Origin: Erwinia endophytica
GTDB taxonomy: Bacteria > Pseudomonadota > Gammaproteobacteria > Enterobacterales > Enterobacteriaceae
Assembly: GCF_009295515.1 (NCBI RefSeq)
Contig: NZ_RQVV01000013.1
Location: 23,290 to 87,289 of the forward strand
DNA: 64,000 bases
Direction: 5' to 3'
Part shown: piece after piece, positions 46,181 to 55,876 of the stretch
Numbering within the stretch: position 1 is the stretch's first letter
How the letters are laid out: each line of letters opens with the position of its first letter
Made by a program: the position numbers and the translations under genes
Notes under the pieces: generated by a model
Told to the model about the DNA's origin: nothing
Database searches by the model: none
The model's input: the letters and a program-made list of their open reading frames with translations, nothing else

Positions 46181-46659
46181 AAGGACCTCATCAGGCGTAA
46201 GCCAGTTGTGACGCGAGTCTGGAAGTTGATAAAGGCAATCAGTTCGGAAAGCGCGACAATCTGCGGATTATTCAGGCCGGCCTGTTCCAGCCGGGTGATA
46301 TCATGTGCTGTCGCGGCAAATGGCGTCAGGGTTATCAAATCAACATGACGGGCGATGGCGGCCAGCGGTTGTTCGGTAATGGTTGCCCCGGAGGCCAGCG
46401 CCAGTAGCTGCGGCGATGGCTGACACGCCGTCAACTGAGCGTCATATTCTGCGATCAACGGTTGATTGTCATTCAGCACAGCCATCCGGCGGGCCAGCGC
46501 AATCCGCAGGTCAGTGGCGAGCCCCTGATCGTTGGCGGGGGTTAATACTGCGTGGCGGCACAGTTCTGCTCCCTCAACAAATTCGGGTCGAAAGCGGCGC
46601 GCGCTGAACAGCTTATCGTCCGGCGAAAGGCCAGCAGCCTGGTCTATAGCGTCGATCAC
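46177..46659 (-). CDS. AhpD/CMD-fold protein lacking the redox cysteine pair
   Basis: A 160-residue protein with CMD-like helical pattern (LNNPQIVALSELIAFINFQTRVTTGL tail). The CxxC motif of AhpD is absent; only two separate Cys remain. It may be a structural partner of the CxxC-bearing neighbour. It overlaps the monooxygenase gene and the next gene by four bases each. Confidence 0.72.
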   Translation of the reverse strand: MIDAIDQAAGLSPDDKLFSARRFRPEFVEGAELCRHAVLTPANDQGLATDLRIALARRMAVLNDNQPLIAEYDAQLTACQPSPQLLALASGATITEQPLAAIARHVDLITLTPFAATAHDITRLEQAGLNNPQIVALSELIAFINFQTRVTTGLRLMRSL

Positions 46660-48125
46660 AAGGTGTTCTCCTGTTTTAGCAAAGGGGTGGAATCAGTCCA
46701 TTCATCTCCCTGAAGTTCGGGATTGTCGTAAGCCGTCAGGTTGTTGAAATGGCGGTCGACGTCCTCGGCAAACAGCGAGGCGGTAATGCCAAGCACCAGA
46801 CGTTCAGCGCCAGTGCTGATCGCCGGAATATCGCCGGAGACTTTGCCATGGGTCAGCATTGCTGCGTCATTAAAGCAGTGGATATGCGCCAGCATCGGAC
46901 AGTTGCCGGGCACGCGCTCACGGAATTCAAAGGCTGGCCCCAGATCCGGCGCTGCCAGCATGGTTTGTCGGGGAGGCCCCATCTCCGCGTGATAGCGACC
47001 ATCGGACCAACTGCGGATATGTGGTGCAATGGCGGTGAATTCCGGGCGCCCGTTGAAGTCATTGGTGAAACCGGTAGCCGCAATCAGAAAATCGTAATGC
47101 ATTTTGCCCTGAGTGGTTTCAATCAGCAGACCATCGGCCTGCTCCTTGACGGCCACGATGCCACAGTCGAGAAAAAAACGGGCATTGGGATGACGGGAGA
47201 CGCGTAGCGTCGAGGAGCGGGGCGGCGGGGTCTGGGTTGCGGCGCTGTAATCGACAAATTTCCACTTCCATGCATCGGGGAGCAAGTGCATACCGTGTAT
47301 TACGCCTGGGCTGCTGATACCGGTCATTTTGTTGATGCGCGGCATTGTCTTCCGGCGGATCAACATATCCACCGCGCCTGCGCCTGCCTCAAGTGCTGTT
47401 GCGGCGTTATCCATGGCGGAAGCGCCAGCACCGATCACGGCCAGGCGTTTTCCCCGCAGCGCGGCAAAATCAATTTCGTCGGCGGAATGCGCCCACCAAC
47501 GATGATTAACCCCTTGCAGAAAATCAGGGATCGCCATGCCGCCCAGGCCAGATCGACCGGTTGCCAGTACCAGATGGCGGGTGAACAGCCGGCCTGTTTC
47601 CGCGCCGTCGATATCCAGCGCGATCAACGACCCCGCCTGTTCGATAGCCGTCAGACGGACATTATTATGTACTGGCAGATTAAGCACCTTGCGATACCAA
47701 ATCAGGTAATCCATCCACAAATTTTTGGGAATTTTGTCCAGCGCCAGCCAGGCTTCATCACCCCATTGTGCCGTAAACCAGGCGCGGAATGTCAGCGCTG
47801 GCAGGCCGAGCGCCGGACCAGCCAGCGTTTTCGGTGAACGTAATGTTTCCATGCGCGCGAAGGTGAGCCATGGGCCTTCCATCCCGGCTGGCGCAGCATC
47901 GTAAGCGACCACATTGTCTATCCCAGTCAGTTGCAGCTTAGCGACTGCCGCCAGCCCGCACATCCCCGCGCCAATGACCACCACATCACGCGCGGCGACG
48001 CCGTTATGCTGGCGCTGAGGAACCCAGGGTTTAGCCGGGAGTTCAAGGACGTCCAGATCTTGCCGGAGTCGGGCCTCCAGGGCAGCCAGGCCGCTGGCTG
48101 TTGGCAACGGGACGGTATGGGTCAT
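46656..48125 (-). CDS. Flavin-containing monooxygenase-like NAD(P)/FAD oxidoreductase
   Basis: A 489-residue protein with two dinucleotide-binding motifs: VVIGAGMCGLAAVAKL near residue 50 for FAD and LAVIGAGASAMDNAATAL near 225 for NAD(P). Further segments (LATGRSG, AATGFTNDF) fit the FMO/Baeyer-Villiger superfamily. The reaction is probably oxygenation of a nitrogen, sulphur or ketone group of an imported compound. I chose ATG 48125 with AAGGA upstream; it begins the operon. Confidence 0.85.
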   Translation of the reverse strand: MTHTVPLPTASGLAALEARLRQDLDVLELPAKPWVPQRQHNGVAARDVVVIGAGMCGLAAVAKLQLTGIDNVVAYDAAPAGMEGPWLTFARMETLRSPKTLAGPALGLPALTFRAWFTAQWGDEAWLALDKIPKNLWMDYLIWYRKVLNLPVHNNVRLTAIEQAGSLIALDIDGAETGRLFTRHLVLATGRSGLGGMAIPDFLQGVNHRWWAHSADEIDFAALRGKRLAVIGAGASAMDNAATALEAGAGAVDMLIRRKTMPRINKMTGISSPGVIHGMHLLPDAWKWKFVDYSAATQTPPPRSSTLRVSRHPNARFFLDCGIVAVKEQADGLLIETTQGKMHYDFLIAATGFTNDFNGRPEFTAIAPHIRSWSDGRYHAEMGPPRQTMLAAPDLGPAFEFRERVPGNCPMLAHIHCFNDAAMLTHGKVSGDIPAISTGAERLVLGITASLFAEDVDRHFNNLTAYDNPELQGDEWTDSTPLLKQENTL

Positions 48126-48456
48126 GACATATTCCTTATCTTTATCCTGGGCAAACCACAAAAGCCGGGTGAAGGCGCATTAGCACAACAGTGCATTAAA
48201 AATGCGGATAATGAAATTCTTTATTATTTATTTTATGAATCATAGATTGTCAATTATCTGTAATTTGCATGGTGCTGAACGAGATCCGACTATGCTTCTC
48301 ACTGCGGTTGAGTGTCAAGGGGAAGACTTCCGCCGCAATTGATGTTTTTCTTCTATCTTATGCATAAATAATGCTAAGAAGCGCCCGGCAGAAAGACGAG
48401 ATGGGGAACAAAGAACGACGTGGATCAAGCTTATATGCCCCAGTGGGGCCGGGCTG
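48126..48456. promoter_or_regulatory. Promoter region of the monooxygenase/ABC operon
   Basis: A 331-base AT-rich gap without a gene. It carries the palindrome TTATGCATAA at 48358-48367 and T-N11-A-like motifs suited to LysR-type binding. The core promoter is not obvious. Confidence 0.4.
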
Positions 48457-49416
48457 TCAGTGGTGATTGATCAGCCGCATTACCCGTGGATGTTCGCTGG
48501 CCGCCAGACGCTGGAAAGCGGGAAGCAGATTTTGTGCCGCCTGCTCAACAGCGCCAACCAGTGACTGTGCCGCGGCAGAAAGTTGGCGGCCTTGCGGGGT
48601 GATGATGCCGAAGAAGTAAGGGATCTCTTCTTCCAGCGTGCGGATCGCCACACCTTCCAGCGGCATGCCCCATGCGGTTACCGGCTCAAGGATCGCCACG
48701 CCAAGCCCCGCCCGTACGCAGGCCAGAATATTTGCCGAGGAGTTGGTCTCAATGGTTTCATGCGGCAGAACCTTAAGCTTCTTCAGCGCCTTCTCAAAAC
48801 TCCCGCGCAGGCGCAGCGGATTCCATGGCACGATAATTCGTCGTCCGGCCAGACGATGCAGCGCAATCTGATTTTCAGTCGTCAGTGGATCATCCTGAGG
48901 CAGGGCGACCACGCACCGCGACTGTCCGATCCAGTGTAGCTCGACCGCGTCATGCTCCAGAGGCAGGCTGCAAAGACCAATGTCTGCTTCGGCGGAGATC
49001 ACCGCATGCGCGGTCTGTTCAGCCGACTGACTGATTATCTGCACTTTATTTTGCAAATCCAGCAGGGCCAGAGCCTGCGGCAATAAGCCCGCTGCCAGTG
49101 CTGGCGTGGCGGCAATATTGAGGGGACGTAATTGCTGATGACCGATTTCATGGGCCCGCAGACGGACTTGCTGTAACGACAACAACGCTTTTTGCACGTA
49201 CTGATGCAGTTGTAACGCCGCTTCGGTAGGGTGGATGCGCGGTCCGTTGCGGATAAACAGCGGGTAGCCCAGCGATTGCTCCAGTTCCTGCAACTGGCGA
49301 GAAATCGTCGGTTGTGAGCGATCAAGGGCTTTCGCGGCTGCCGTGACGCTACCGGCAGAAATCACCGAGGAGAAGGCTTCCAGCTGTTTTAAATCCAGGT
49401 CGTGTAAAGTGGTCAT
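48457..49416 (-). CDS. LysR-family transcriptional regulator
   Basis: About 319 residues with the LysR HTH near residues 12-40 (LEAFSSVISAGSVTAAAKALDRSQPTISRQLQELEQSLG) and an effector-binding domain resembling CysB/opine-type regulators. It lies upstream of the monooxygenase operon in the same direction and diverges from the DHA2 exporter gene, so it could control either. ATG 49416 is preferred; 49425 is an alternative. Confidence 0.88.
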   Translation of the reverse strand: MTTLHDLDLKQLEAFSSVISAGSVTAAAKALDRSQPTISRQLQELEQSLGYPLFIRNGPRIHPTEAALQLHQYVQKALLSLQQVRLRAHEIGHQQLRPLNIAATPALAAGLLPQALALLDLQNKVQIISQSAEQTAHAVISAEADIGLCSLPLEHDAVELHWIGQSRCVVALPQDDPLTTENQIALHRLAGRRIIVPWNPLRLRGSFEKALKKLKVLPHETIETNSSANILACVRAGLGVAILEPVTAWGMPLEGVAIRTLEEEIPYFFGIITPQGRQLSAAAQSLVGAVEQAAQNLLPAFQRLAASEHPRVMRLINHH

Positions 49417-49614
49417 CCCGCACATCGTTCCTAACCGTTTGATTAATCCCGATAACATGACGGGAGATGCCTCATCATAGTCATACCGGGTAAAATAAGC
49501 CACTGTGGTGAGTGTGGTCTGATTCCCCTAACGCTTTACCGGTTTGGGTTGATTTAATGGTGAGTTATCTGTCATTAATAACGAATAAACGTTTTAAAAG
49601 AAGGACAAAGGGTG

Positions 49615-51009
49615 ATGGTCGAACGTGGTACATCACGCCCCGGCAGCACGGCACTGGCATTGTTGGTCGCCGTGACATTTTTTATGGAAAACCTTGATGC
49701 GACCGTCATTACTACCGCGATCCCGCAAATGGCCCGCGAGTTTATGGTCAGCCCGGTCGCGCTGAATATTGGCGTCAGTGCCTATTTGCTGGCTGTTGCC
49801 GTAGGGATCCCTTTAAGCGGTTGGTTGGCGGGACGCTACGGGGTACGAACGATATTCTCTGCCGCTATCTTACTGTTCACTTTTGCTTCCGTGCTGTGTG
49901 GTTTGAGCGATAACCTGGCGTTGTTCACCACCAGTCGGGTGTTGCAAGGGATCGGGGGGGCGCTGATGGTGCCGGTTGGGCGTATGGCGGTACTGCGCGT
50001 GACTGAAAAAAAGGACATGATTAAAACCATCGCCTTTATCACCTGGCCGGGGTTGATTGCTCCGGTGTTGGGGCCGTTGCTGGGTGGGATAATAGTGACG
50101 TACGGTCACTGGCCATGGATATTCTGGTTGAATATTCCTCTCGGTATTCTGGCTGTTATCGCTTCGCAATATCTGGTGCCGCAGTTCAGTCAGGACACTG
50201 TCCGTCCCTTTGATATCCTTGGTTATTTATTTACGGCTGGTGGCTGTACGGCGCTTATTGTCGCGCTTGAATGGCTGGGACAAGGTTATATCAGCGCCGG
50301 TGCGACGTTATTTATTGCCGGTATCATCTGCTGCTGGTTGGCCTGGCGGCACAGCTTACGTCATCCCCATCCTTTATTACCTTTCTCGGTGTTAAAAATT
50401 GCGACTTTTCGCGATGCGGCCATCGGTGGGGCGTTGTTCAGGGCTTCGATTAACGCGATTCCTTTCTTATTACCGCTACTGTTCCAGCTCTGTTTTGGCT
50501 GGAGTGCCGCCCAGGCGGGGTCGATGGTGCTTTGGGTATTCGCCGGTAATCTGGCGATGAAACCAGCGACTACCTGGCTGATGAAAAAGTGGGGCTTTAA
50601 GCATCTGCTGATCGTCAATGGGATCATCAGTTTACTGTCGATCTTGTGCTGTCTGCCGCTCACCCCGGCTTTGGGATATTATGCTATCGCCGCCATTCTA
50701 TTCATTGGGGGCTTGTCTCGTTCATTGCAGTTCAGTTGCTATAACAGTCTGAGCTTTGCCGACATTCCACAGAATATGATGAGCGACGCTTCTATTTTAT
50801 TCAGTATTTTCTTCCAGTTCAGTATGAGTGTCGGCGTTGCTATCGCCGCGCTGTCCATGCGGGTGTCAATGCAGTGGCATGAGCATCGCGTGCCACAACA
50901 AATCGATATCAATGTGGCCTTTGCCAGCGTGGCAATGATGGTATTACTGTCTTTGTTTAATAGCTGGGGAATGGAGAAGCGTGCCGGGCATGAGGTGCTG
51001 GTTAAATAA
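49615..51009 (+). CDS. MFS transporter, DHA2 (EmrB/QacA) type
   Basis: A 464-residue 14-helix drug:H+ antiporter-2 member. Motifs include ENLDATVITTAIPQMA (motif D1), the RYGVRTIF loop (motif A) and GIGGALMVPVGRMAVLR (motif C region). Substrate is unknown. It has AAGGA at proper distance. It diverges from the LysR gene and is followed by the OsmC-like gene on the same strand. Confidence 0.88.
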   Translation: MVERGTSRPGSTALALLVAVTFFMENLDATVITTAIPQMAREFMVSPVALNIGVSAYLLAVAVGIPLSGWLAGRYGVRTIFSAAILLFTFASVLCGLSDNLALFTTSRVLQGIGGALMVPVGRMAVLRVTEKKDMIKTIAFITWPGLIAPVLGPLLGGIIVTYGHWPWIFWLNIPLGILAVIASQYLVPQFSQDTVRPFDILGYLFTAGGCTALIVALEWLGQGYISAGATLFIAGIICCWLAWRHSLRHPHPLLPFSVLKIATFRDAAIGGALFRASINAIPFLLPLLFQLCFGWSAAQAGSMVLWVFAGNLAMKPATTWLMKKWGFKHLLIVNGIISLLSILCCLPLTPALGYYAIAAILFIGGLSRSLQFSCYNSLSFADIPQNMMSDASILFSIFFQFSMSVGVAIAALSMRVSMQWHEHRVPQQIDINVAFASVAMMVLLSLFNSWGMEKRAGHEVLVK

Positions 51010-51091
51010 TATCTATACCAATGCTGGCGCCAACACAGAGAGGTTGCCTGGTTGAATACTTCTTTCCGATAACAAAGCAGGAGCAACATTG

Positions 51092-51568
51092 ATGGCGCAT
51101 CGTGAACATCATTATCAGGTGAACGTGACATGGACCGGTAATCAGGGGAGTGGGACGGCGTCTTATAAATCCTACCAACGCGATTATGACATTTCCGCCG
51201 GTAAGAAACGGCCTATTTCCGGTTCATCTGATCCGGCATTTTTGGGGGATGCCACACGCTGGAATCCGGAGGAACTGCTGGTAGCTTCGGTTTCTGCCTG
51301 TCACAAACTTTGGTATCTGCATTTGTGTGCAGAAGCAGGTATCTGTGTTTACTCCTATCTGGATCGGGCGGAAGGGACCATGACGGAGGGTGAAAAAGGC
51401 TGTTTCACGGGCATCACCCTCCGACCTGAAATAACCATCCGTTCCGGCGATGATCTTGCGTTAGCGGATCAATTGCATCACCGTGCGCATGAATTATGCT
51501 TTATCGCCAATTCACTTAATTTCCCGGTGTTATGTGAGCCGGTCATCGTGCATGACACTATGTCATAA
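51092..51568 (+). CDS. OsmC/Ohr-family protein (YmaD-like)
   Basis: A 158-residue OsmC-fold peroxiredoxin with the two family cysteines: one in VSACHKLWYLHL (near residue 70) and one in FPVLCEPVI near the C-terminus. These reduce organic hydroperoxides. ATG 51092 follows AGGAG. It lies 82 bases after the DHA2 exporter gene and probably shares its promoter. Confidence 0.86.
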   Translation: MAHREHHYQVNVTWTGNQGSGTASYKSYQRDYDISAGKKRPISGSSDPAFLGDATRWNPEELLVASVSACHKLWYLHLCAEAGICVYSYLDRAEGTMTEGEKGCFTGITLRPEITIRSGDDLALADQLHHRAHELCFIANSLNFPVLCEPVIVHDTMS

Positions 51569-51637
51569 AGTGAGGTTGGCTACTGGCCTGTGCTGGGTGA
51601 TGAGGTCCGTCCCTGTACAGGTCACAGAGAAAAATCG

Positions 51638-52585
51638 TTAAAGAGACAGTTTATCCGCCAGCGCCAGCCATCCTGCGGGCTCTTTTATCAGCTTAACAAC
51701 ATCATATTTTTTATAAAATTGTTGCATGCTGCTGATCCCTCTCTGAGTGAAGATTTCTTCGAAAACCATCGCCGCCGGGCTGTTATGGATACGCAGTGTC
51801 GTTTTCAAATCCCGGTTAGCGAGATAATGTATTGCCATCGCGACCCTCATAATAATTTCGTTATTAATGCCATCGACATGGATCCCCTTTGATGTCAGGT
51901 CATCAAAGGCGGTTTTTGCTAAACTTAATGCATAATTTATTTCTTTATAATTTTCATGAATTTCTTTCCCCGGTACAACAGATAATGCAGTGTTTATTAA
52001 AGTGCTAATGCTTTTATTTCTCTTTATCTTAATAATGTAGTTGAGATTGTCTTTTAAAAAATTGGCAGAAAATTCGTCATATTGTTTGAATCCTTCATGG
52101 TTATTTAACCCGTTGGAGATTTTTTTTAGTTTATGTCGATGGAGAGCCGATGTTGCGAAAGATGATAAAGATAACGTGGCTTTCGTCACACTTACTCCTG
52201 CCGTGTGCACATTGGCCGGTGTTGTTGCCAATACTGTGACAGACTTGGCAATCTTCTTTCTCTTTCTTAACTGAAAATATTTTATGGTCTCACTGTTCCG
52301 GTAGGAGGCGTTACTGTTTGCAATGTAGGTTTCTGATAATTCATTTCTCCTGATGCCATATTCATCTGTGGCCTTACTATTATTGTCAAAATCAATTAGC
52401 AGGTAGGGGTTTGCACAGATGTCGGGGTGGGAAGATAATGCGCTGTCAATCAAATCTGTCCCCCCGGTAGTATAGGCGCTTCCTGTCGAATATTCTGTAT
52501 GTCCGGTCGGCGTCGTAATGATCTCCAGTGCCGGGGATAAATATTTTATCGCACGGGTTATTTTTGGAATAATGGCAATGCCCAT
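51638..52585 (-). CDS. Hypothetical protein linked to hcp (candidate T6SS cargo)
   Basis: A 315-residue protein I do not recognise. It has no signal peptide. A hydrophobic/Ser-Thr-rich central segment (about 115-150), lysine-rich patches and a helical C-terminal third are visible. A strong ribosome binding site (GAGAGGGAGAGGA) precedes the ATG. It follows hcp by 23 bases and is AT-rich like hcp, unlike the neighbouring core genes. Genes after orphan hcp copies often encode type VI effectors, which is the basis for the suggestion; no catalytic motif supports it. Confidence 0.6.
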   Translation of the reverse strand: MGIAIIPKITRAIKYLSPALEIITTPTGHTEYSTGSAYTTGGTDLIDSALSSHPDICANPYLLIDFDNNSKATDEYGIRRNELSETYIANSNASYRNSETIKYFQLRKRKKIAKSVTVLATTPANVHTAGVSVTKATLSLSSFATSALHRHKLKKISNGLNNHEGFKQYDEFSANFLKDNLNYIIKIKRNKSISTLINTALSVVPGKEIHENYKEINYALSLAKTAFDDLTSKGIHVDGINNEIIMRVAMAIHYLANRDLKTTLRIHNSPAAMVFEEIFTQRGISSMQQFYKKYDVVKLIKEPAGWLALADKLSL

Positions 52586-52608
52586 TGTCCTCTCCCTCTC
52601 TGGTTATA

Positions 52609-53067
52609 TTATATTTCTTTGTTCTGCTTAATATCCCAACCAGACTTCGTTTCCGCGCCTTTCGTCCCCTTATCACTTTGCTCCCAGTAGTGAATGTTTA
52701 CTCTGGAAGCCTGGAATGAATAATTAACGACAATTTCTTCCGTATCGCCTATTCCATTGAAGTCAACATTGGTAATAAGAACATCCTCAAGTGATATTCT
52801 GGAATATTCGACCTGGTTTCCACCTGCTTTACAGACAGATAGATCAACTTTTGTTATATGTTTTCCACTGGCACAGTATTTAAGAATTGCAGGTGTCGCT
52901 TTATCGATAAAGGCCTGTACGGTCAAATCTCTGAAATTAACCTTCCCAGCACCGCCGCCGCCGCCGACGCTCATATTGCCAGGTTGGTTTGCTCCCCAGT
53001 TAAATGAGAGCGCATCAATCCAGTTCTTATGATTAGAGTCGTTTGATTCTCCAGTAACACCTTCCAT
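52609..53067 (-). pseudogene. hcp: 5'-truncated hcp (type VI secretion tube protein)
   Basis: The encoded sequence matches Hcp from the EGVTGESNDSNHKNWIDALSFNWG region to the end (GVDW-like tail replaced by GWDIKQNKEI). Hcp forms the hexameric T6SS tube. The first beta strand (normally about 8-10 residues before GVTGES) is missing: upstream codons read unrelated sequence that overlaps the yaeR leader. The first ATG (53067) has no ribosome binding site; a longer frame to 53178 is open but non-homologous. No other T6SS genes are nearby, so it is an orphan, probably broken at its 5' end. Confidence 0.7.
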
Positions 53068-53194
53068 AAAACGCCAGTCACGCTGCTCATCTTTTTTATA
53101 CCTGTGCCGCAGGCGTGGTTCCAGAATTGTGCCATTGTTGCCAGACGTGGGGCTGCGTAAAGTAACGAATGGCAGCAATAACCAGGAGACCGTT

Positions 53195-53584
53195 ATGTTG
53201 GGTATTAAACAGATTCATCACATCGCTATCATCGCCAGCCAGTATGAAGTCAGTAAACGATTCTACTGTGAGGTGCTGGGTTTTACCCTGATGGGCGAAG
53301 TGTATCGGGAAGCCCGCGACTCATGGAAAGGGGATCTGGCGTTGAACGGCCAGTACACGATTGAGCTGTTTTCGTTCCCGTCTCCGCCAGAGAGACCCAC
53401 TCACCCTGAAGCGTGTGGTTTGCGCCACCTGGCTTTCAGTGTGGCCGACATTGATGCCGCGAAACAGTATCTGGACGCGCAAGGGGTCGTTTGTGAAGCT
53501 ATTCGCACAGATCCGTTAACTGACAAGCGTTTTACCTTCTTCTCCGATCCGGATGGTTTGCCGCTGGAGCTGTATCAGGCGTAA
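53195..53584 (+). CDS. yaeR: VOC-family protein YaeR
   Basis: A 129-residue glyoxalase/bleomycin-resistance-fold protein with metal-site residues in IHHIAI (His), the FYCEVLGF segment, HLAFSV (His) and LELYQ (Glu). The function of YaeR is unknown. ATG 53195 follows CAGGAG. It opens the E. coli-like syntenic block. Confidence 0.9.
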   Translation: MLGIKQIHHIAIIASQYEVSKRFYCEVLGFTLMGEVYREARDSWKGDLALNGQYTIELFSFPSPPERPTHPEACGLRHLAFSVADIDAAKQYLDAQGVVCEAIRTDPLTDKRFTFFSDPDGLPLELYQA

Positions 53585-53645
53585 GATAATGTCTTACTGA
53601 ACCGGTCAGGCTGGCCGGATTGTTGACACTGGCTGCGGAATTTTC

Positions 53646-54953
53646 ATGGCACTGCTTCACCTTCAACAGCAACTTGCCGGACATCAGCGTTTGCTGGTGG
53701 CCTACAGCGGCGGGCTGGACTCTACCGTGCTGTTACATCAATTGGTCTGCCTGCGCCGAATGTTCCCCTCGCTTCATCTGCGGGCGATTCATATCCATCA
53801 TGGTCTGAATGTGCGGGCCGATCACTGGATGGCCCATTGCCAGCAGCAGTGCGCCAACTGGCAGGTTCCGTTGGCAGTGGTGAAAGTGCGGGTGGATAGC
53901 CGTGATAAAGGTATTGAAGCCGCGGCGCGGGTAGCCCGTTATCAGGCGTTTCGCGATAATCTGCAAGAAGGTGAAGCATTGCTGACTGCCCAACATCAGG
54001 ACGACCAGTGTGAAACGCTACTGCTGGCGCTGAAACGAGGGAGTGGCCCGGCCGGTCTGTCTGGCATGCCGGCACAAGCCTCGCTGAATACGCATGCGCA
54101 TTTACGCCCGTTACTGGCCTGCAGTCGACGCCAACTGGAAAGCTGGGCGGCAGAATATCGCCTGCAATGGGTTGAGGACGACAGTAATCAGGACCAACGT
54201 TATGATCGTAACTTCCTGCGTCAGGCCGTATTACCGCTGCTGAACACCCGCTGGCCGCATTTTTCTCAGTCGGCGTCACGGAGTGCCAGCCTGTGCGCTG
54301 AGCAGGAGCAATTGCTGGATGAGTTGTTGGCGGAATCGCTGAATGCGCTGGTGGATAATCAGGGAACCATGGCCATTGCGCCTCTGGCGGCCATGAGTAG
54401 TGTCAGGCGGAATGCCCTGATCCGCCGGTGGATTGCCGCTCAACAAGGGGATATGCCATCGCGTGATGCGTTGCAGAGGATTTGGCTGGAGGTGGCTTGC
54501 AGCCGTGAAGATGCAGAACCCTGCCTGCAACTGGGGCGCTATGAAGTTCGTCGCTACCGTAACCGGCTTTACTGGCTTGAACAGAGAGATTCTCTGCGCG
54601 AGGTGGTGATTGAGTGGCCAGCCAGCCAGCAATCTATTGAGCTGCCAGCCCAGTCAGGATGGTTGATACGGGCAGAGCAGGGAACGGAGATACGGTTGCC
54701 GACAGCAGGAGAGAAGATGACTGTGCGCTTCCAGGCGCAGGGGAAATTTCATATTGTCGGACGAGCAGGTCGCCGCCCGCTAAAAAAACTCTGGCAGGAA
54801 CTGGCTATTCCGCCATGGCAGCGAGAGCGTATCCCGCTGATTTTTTATGGTGATCAATTGATTGCCGCTGTGGGGGTCTTTACGACCCGTGAAGGCTTTC
54901 CCGAAAAGCAACCCAGCTGGCTGGTTTGCTGGCAACAAGAGAAAGAGCAATGA
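53646..54953 (+). CDS. tilS: TilS, tRNA(Ile) lysidine synthetase
   Basis: A 435-residue PP-loop ATPase with SGGLDS near residues 22-27, central and C-terminal TilS domains. It converts the wobble C34 of tRNA-Ile2 (CAU) to lysidine, which is essential for decoding AUA. Full length. Its stop overlaps the start of a cytochrome c gene. Confidence 0.96.
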   Translation: MALLHLQQQLAGHQRLLVAYSGGLDSTVLLHQLVCLRRMFPSLHLRAIHIHHGLNVRADHWMAHCQQQCANWQVPLAVVKVRVDSRDKGIEAAARVARYQAFRDNLQEGEALLTAQHQDDQCETLLLALKRGSGPAGLSGMPAQASLNTHAHLRPLLACSRRQLESWAAEYRLQWVEDDSNQDQRYDRNFLRQAVLPLLNTRWPHFSQSASRSASLCAEQEQLLDELLAESLNALVDNQGTMAIAPLAAMSSVRRNALIRRWIAAQQGDMPSRDALQRIWLEVACSREDAEPCLQLGRYEVRRYRNRLYWLEQRDSLREVVIEWPASQQSIELPAQSGWLIRAEQGTEIRLPTAGEKMTVRFQAQGKFHIVGRAGRRPLKKLWQELAIPPWQRERIPLIFYGDQLIAAVGVFTTREGFPEKQPSWLVCWQQEKEQ

Positions 54954-55282
54954 TCAAAAGTACCTTCCTGACGTTGGCATTGACCACGTTGAGTTTGCCG
55001 GCCCTGGCCGCTGGCAATGTATCAGCGGGAAAAGACAAGGCCACCCATTGCCAGGCTTGTCACGGCGCGGCAGGTAAATCGGCGGCGCCGATTTATCCAA
55101 ATCTCGCGGGACAGAACGCCGACTATCTATCGCTGGCGCTGCATGCTTATAAAAATGGTGGGCGTAATGGGGGACAGGCTGAAGTAATGAAGGCCTTCGT
55201 CGCAGGACTCAGTGATAGTGATATTGACGATCTGGCGGCGTATTATGCCAGTTTACAACCTGAAGACGGGAAGGGCAGCTGA
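54950..55282 (+). CDS. Small class I c-type cytochrome
   Basis: A 110-residue periplasmic monohaem cytochrome with a signal peptide (about 1-20, ending ALA) and the haem motif CQACH at residues 34-38. The [23 protein letters not shown] tail resembles cytochrome c553/c4-type domains and provides the axial Met. It overlaps tilS by four bases (ATGA), so expression is coupled. E. coli K-12 has no such gene here. A PQQ-dependent dehydrogenase electron acceptor is one possible role, but nothing in the sequence proves it. Confidence 0.9.
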   Translation: MIKSTFLTLALTTLSLPALAAGNVSAGKDKATHCQACHGAAGKSAAPIYPNLAGQNADYLSLALHAYKNGGRNGGQAEVMKAFVAGLSDSDIDDLAAYYASLQPEDGKGS

Positions 55283-55296
55283 ACCGCCCTGAAGGT

Positions 55297-55560
55297 TTAA
55301 TCCGACTCGCTGACGACAACCGTACCCAGGTCCGGATGACTGAAGCTGGCAATATGGTCAAGTCGCAGTTCGCGGACTTCGCCGGAAAGATCGATAGCAA
55401 TATATTCGACGTTCTTACGTGACACCATCTCCGTTGCTTTGGCTTTCAGTTGTTCACCGTTTTTCAGTGTCAGTACCAGCGTCCAGTTGTTCTGACAGGC
55501 GAGTTCCAGGTTGTCGTAATCATCGCAGTTGATCGGTTTGTAGGCTTCATTCGTCAACAT
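55297..55560 (-). CDS. rof: Rof, Rho-termination inhibitor (YaeO)
   Basis: An 87-residue Rof/YaeO protein with the diagnostic [15 protein letters not shown] and [31 protein letters not shown] segments. It binds Rho's RNA-binding domain and blocks termination. It overlaps yaeP by 14 bases and converges on the cytochrome gene. Confidence 0.95.
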   Translation of the reverse strand: MLTNEAYKPINCDDYDNLELACQNNWTLVLTLKNGEQLKAKATEMVSRKNVEYIAIDLSGEVRELRLDHIASFSHPDLGTVVVSESD

Positions 55561-55747
55561 AATCGCTCACCAATAAGTTTGCAGCAGCAAAAGCTGCCTG
55601 TTCCCTGATGGAAGAGTGTAGCGCAGTATTAGCCGCTATCTCATCAAGTGCTTTTAGAACGCAAGCCAATGCGTCCGGCACGTATCCCAGTTCGCCGCTG
55701 CCGATTTCAGCGTATTTGCGGCGCACTAATTCACAATACTTTTGCAC
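55547..55747 (-). CDS. yaeP: YaeP family protein
   Basis: A 66-residue protein matching E. coli YaeP along its length ([41 protein letters not shown]). The start is GTG 55747, giving the E. coli length and alignment; a GTG at 55753 would add two residues. Function unknown. It forms a two-gene unit with rof. Confidence 0.9.
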   Translation of the reverse strand: MQKYCELVRRKYAEIGSGELGYVPDALACVLKALDEIAANTALHSSIREQAAFAAANLLVSDYVDE

Positions 55748-55876
55748 AGGCACCTCAAGAATTTTATCTGGCGATTTTACGACTATAACACAGGATTTTA
55801 CGTGAAATCAGCTTGATGGTGAGTGATTTGTCGGGGCAACGGGTTACAATAGCAGGTCATCAAGATAAGGATCCCC

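Noticed and set aside
53722..54279. Minus-strand frame of 185 codons inside tilS
   Set aside because: Antisense shadow of a conserved essential gene.
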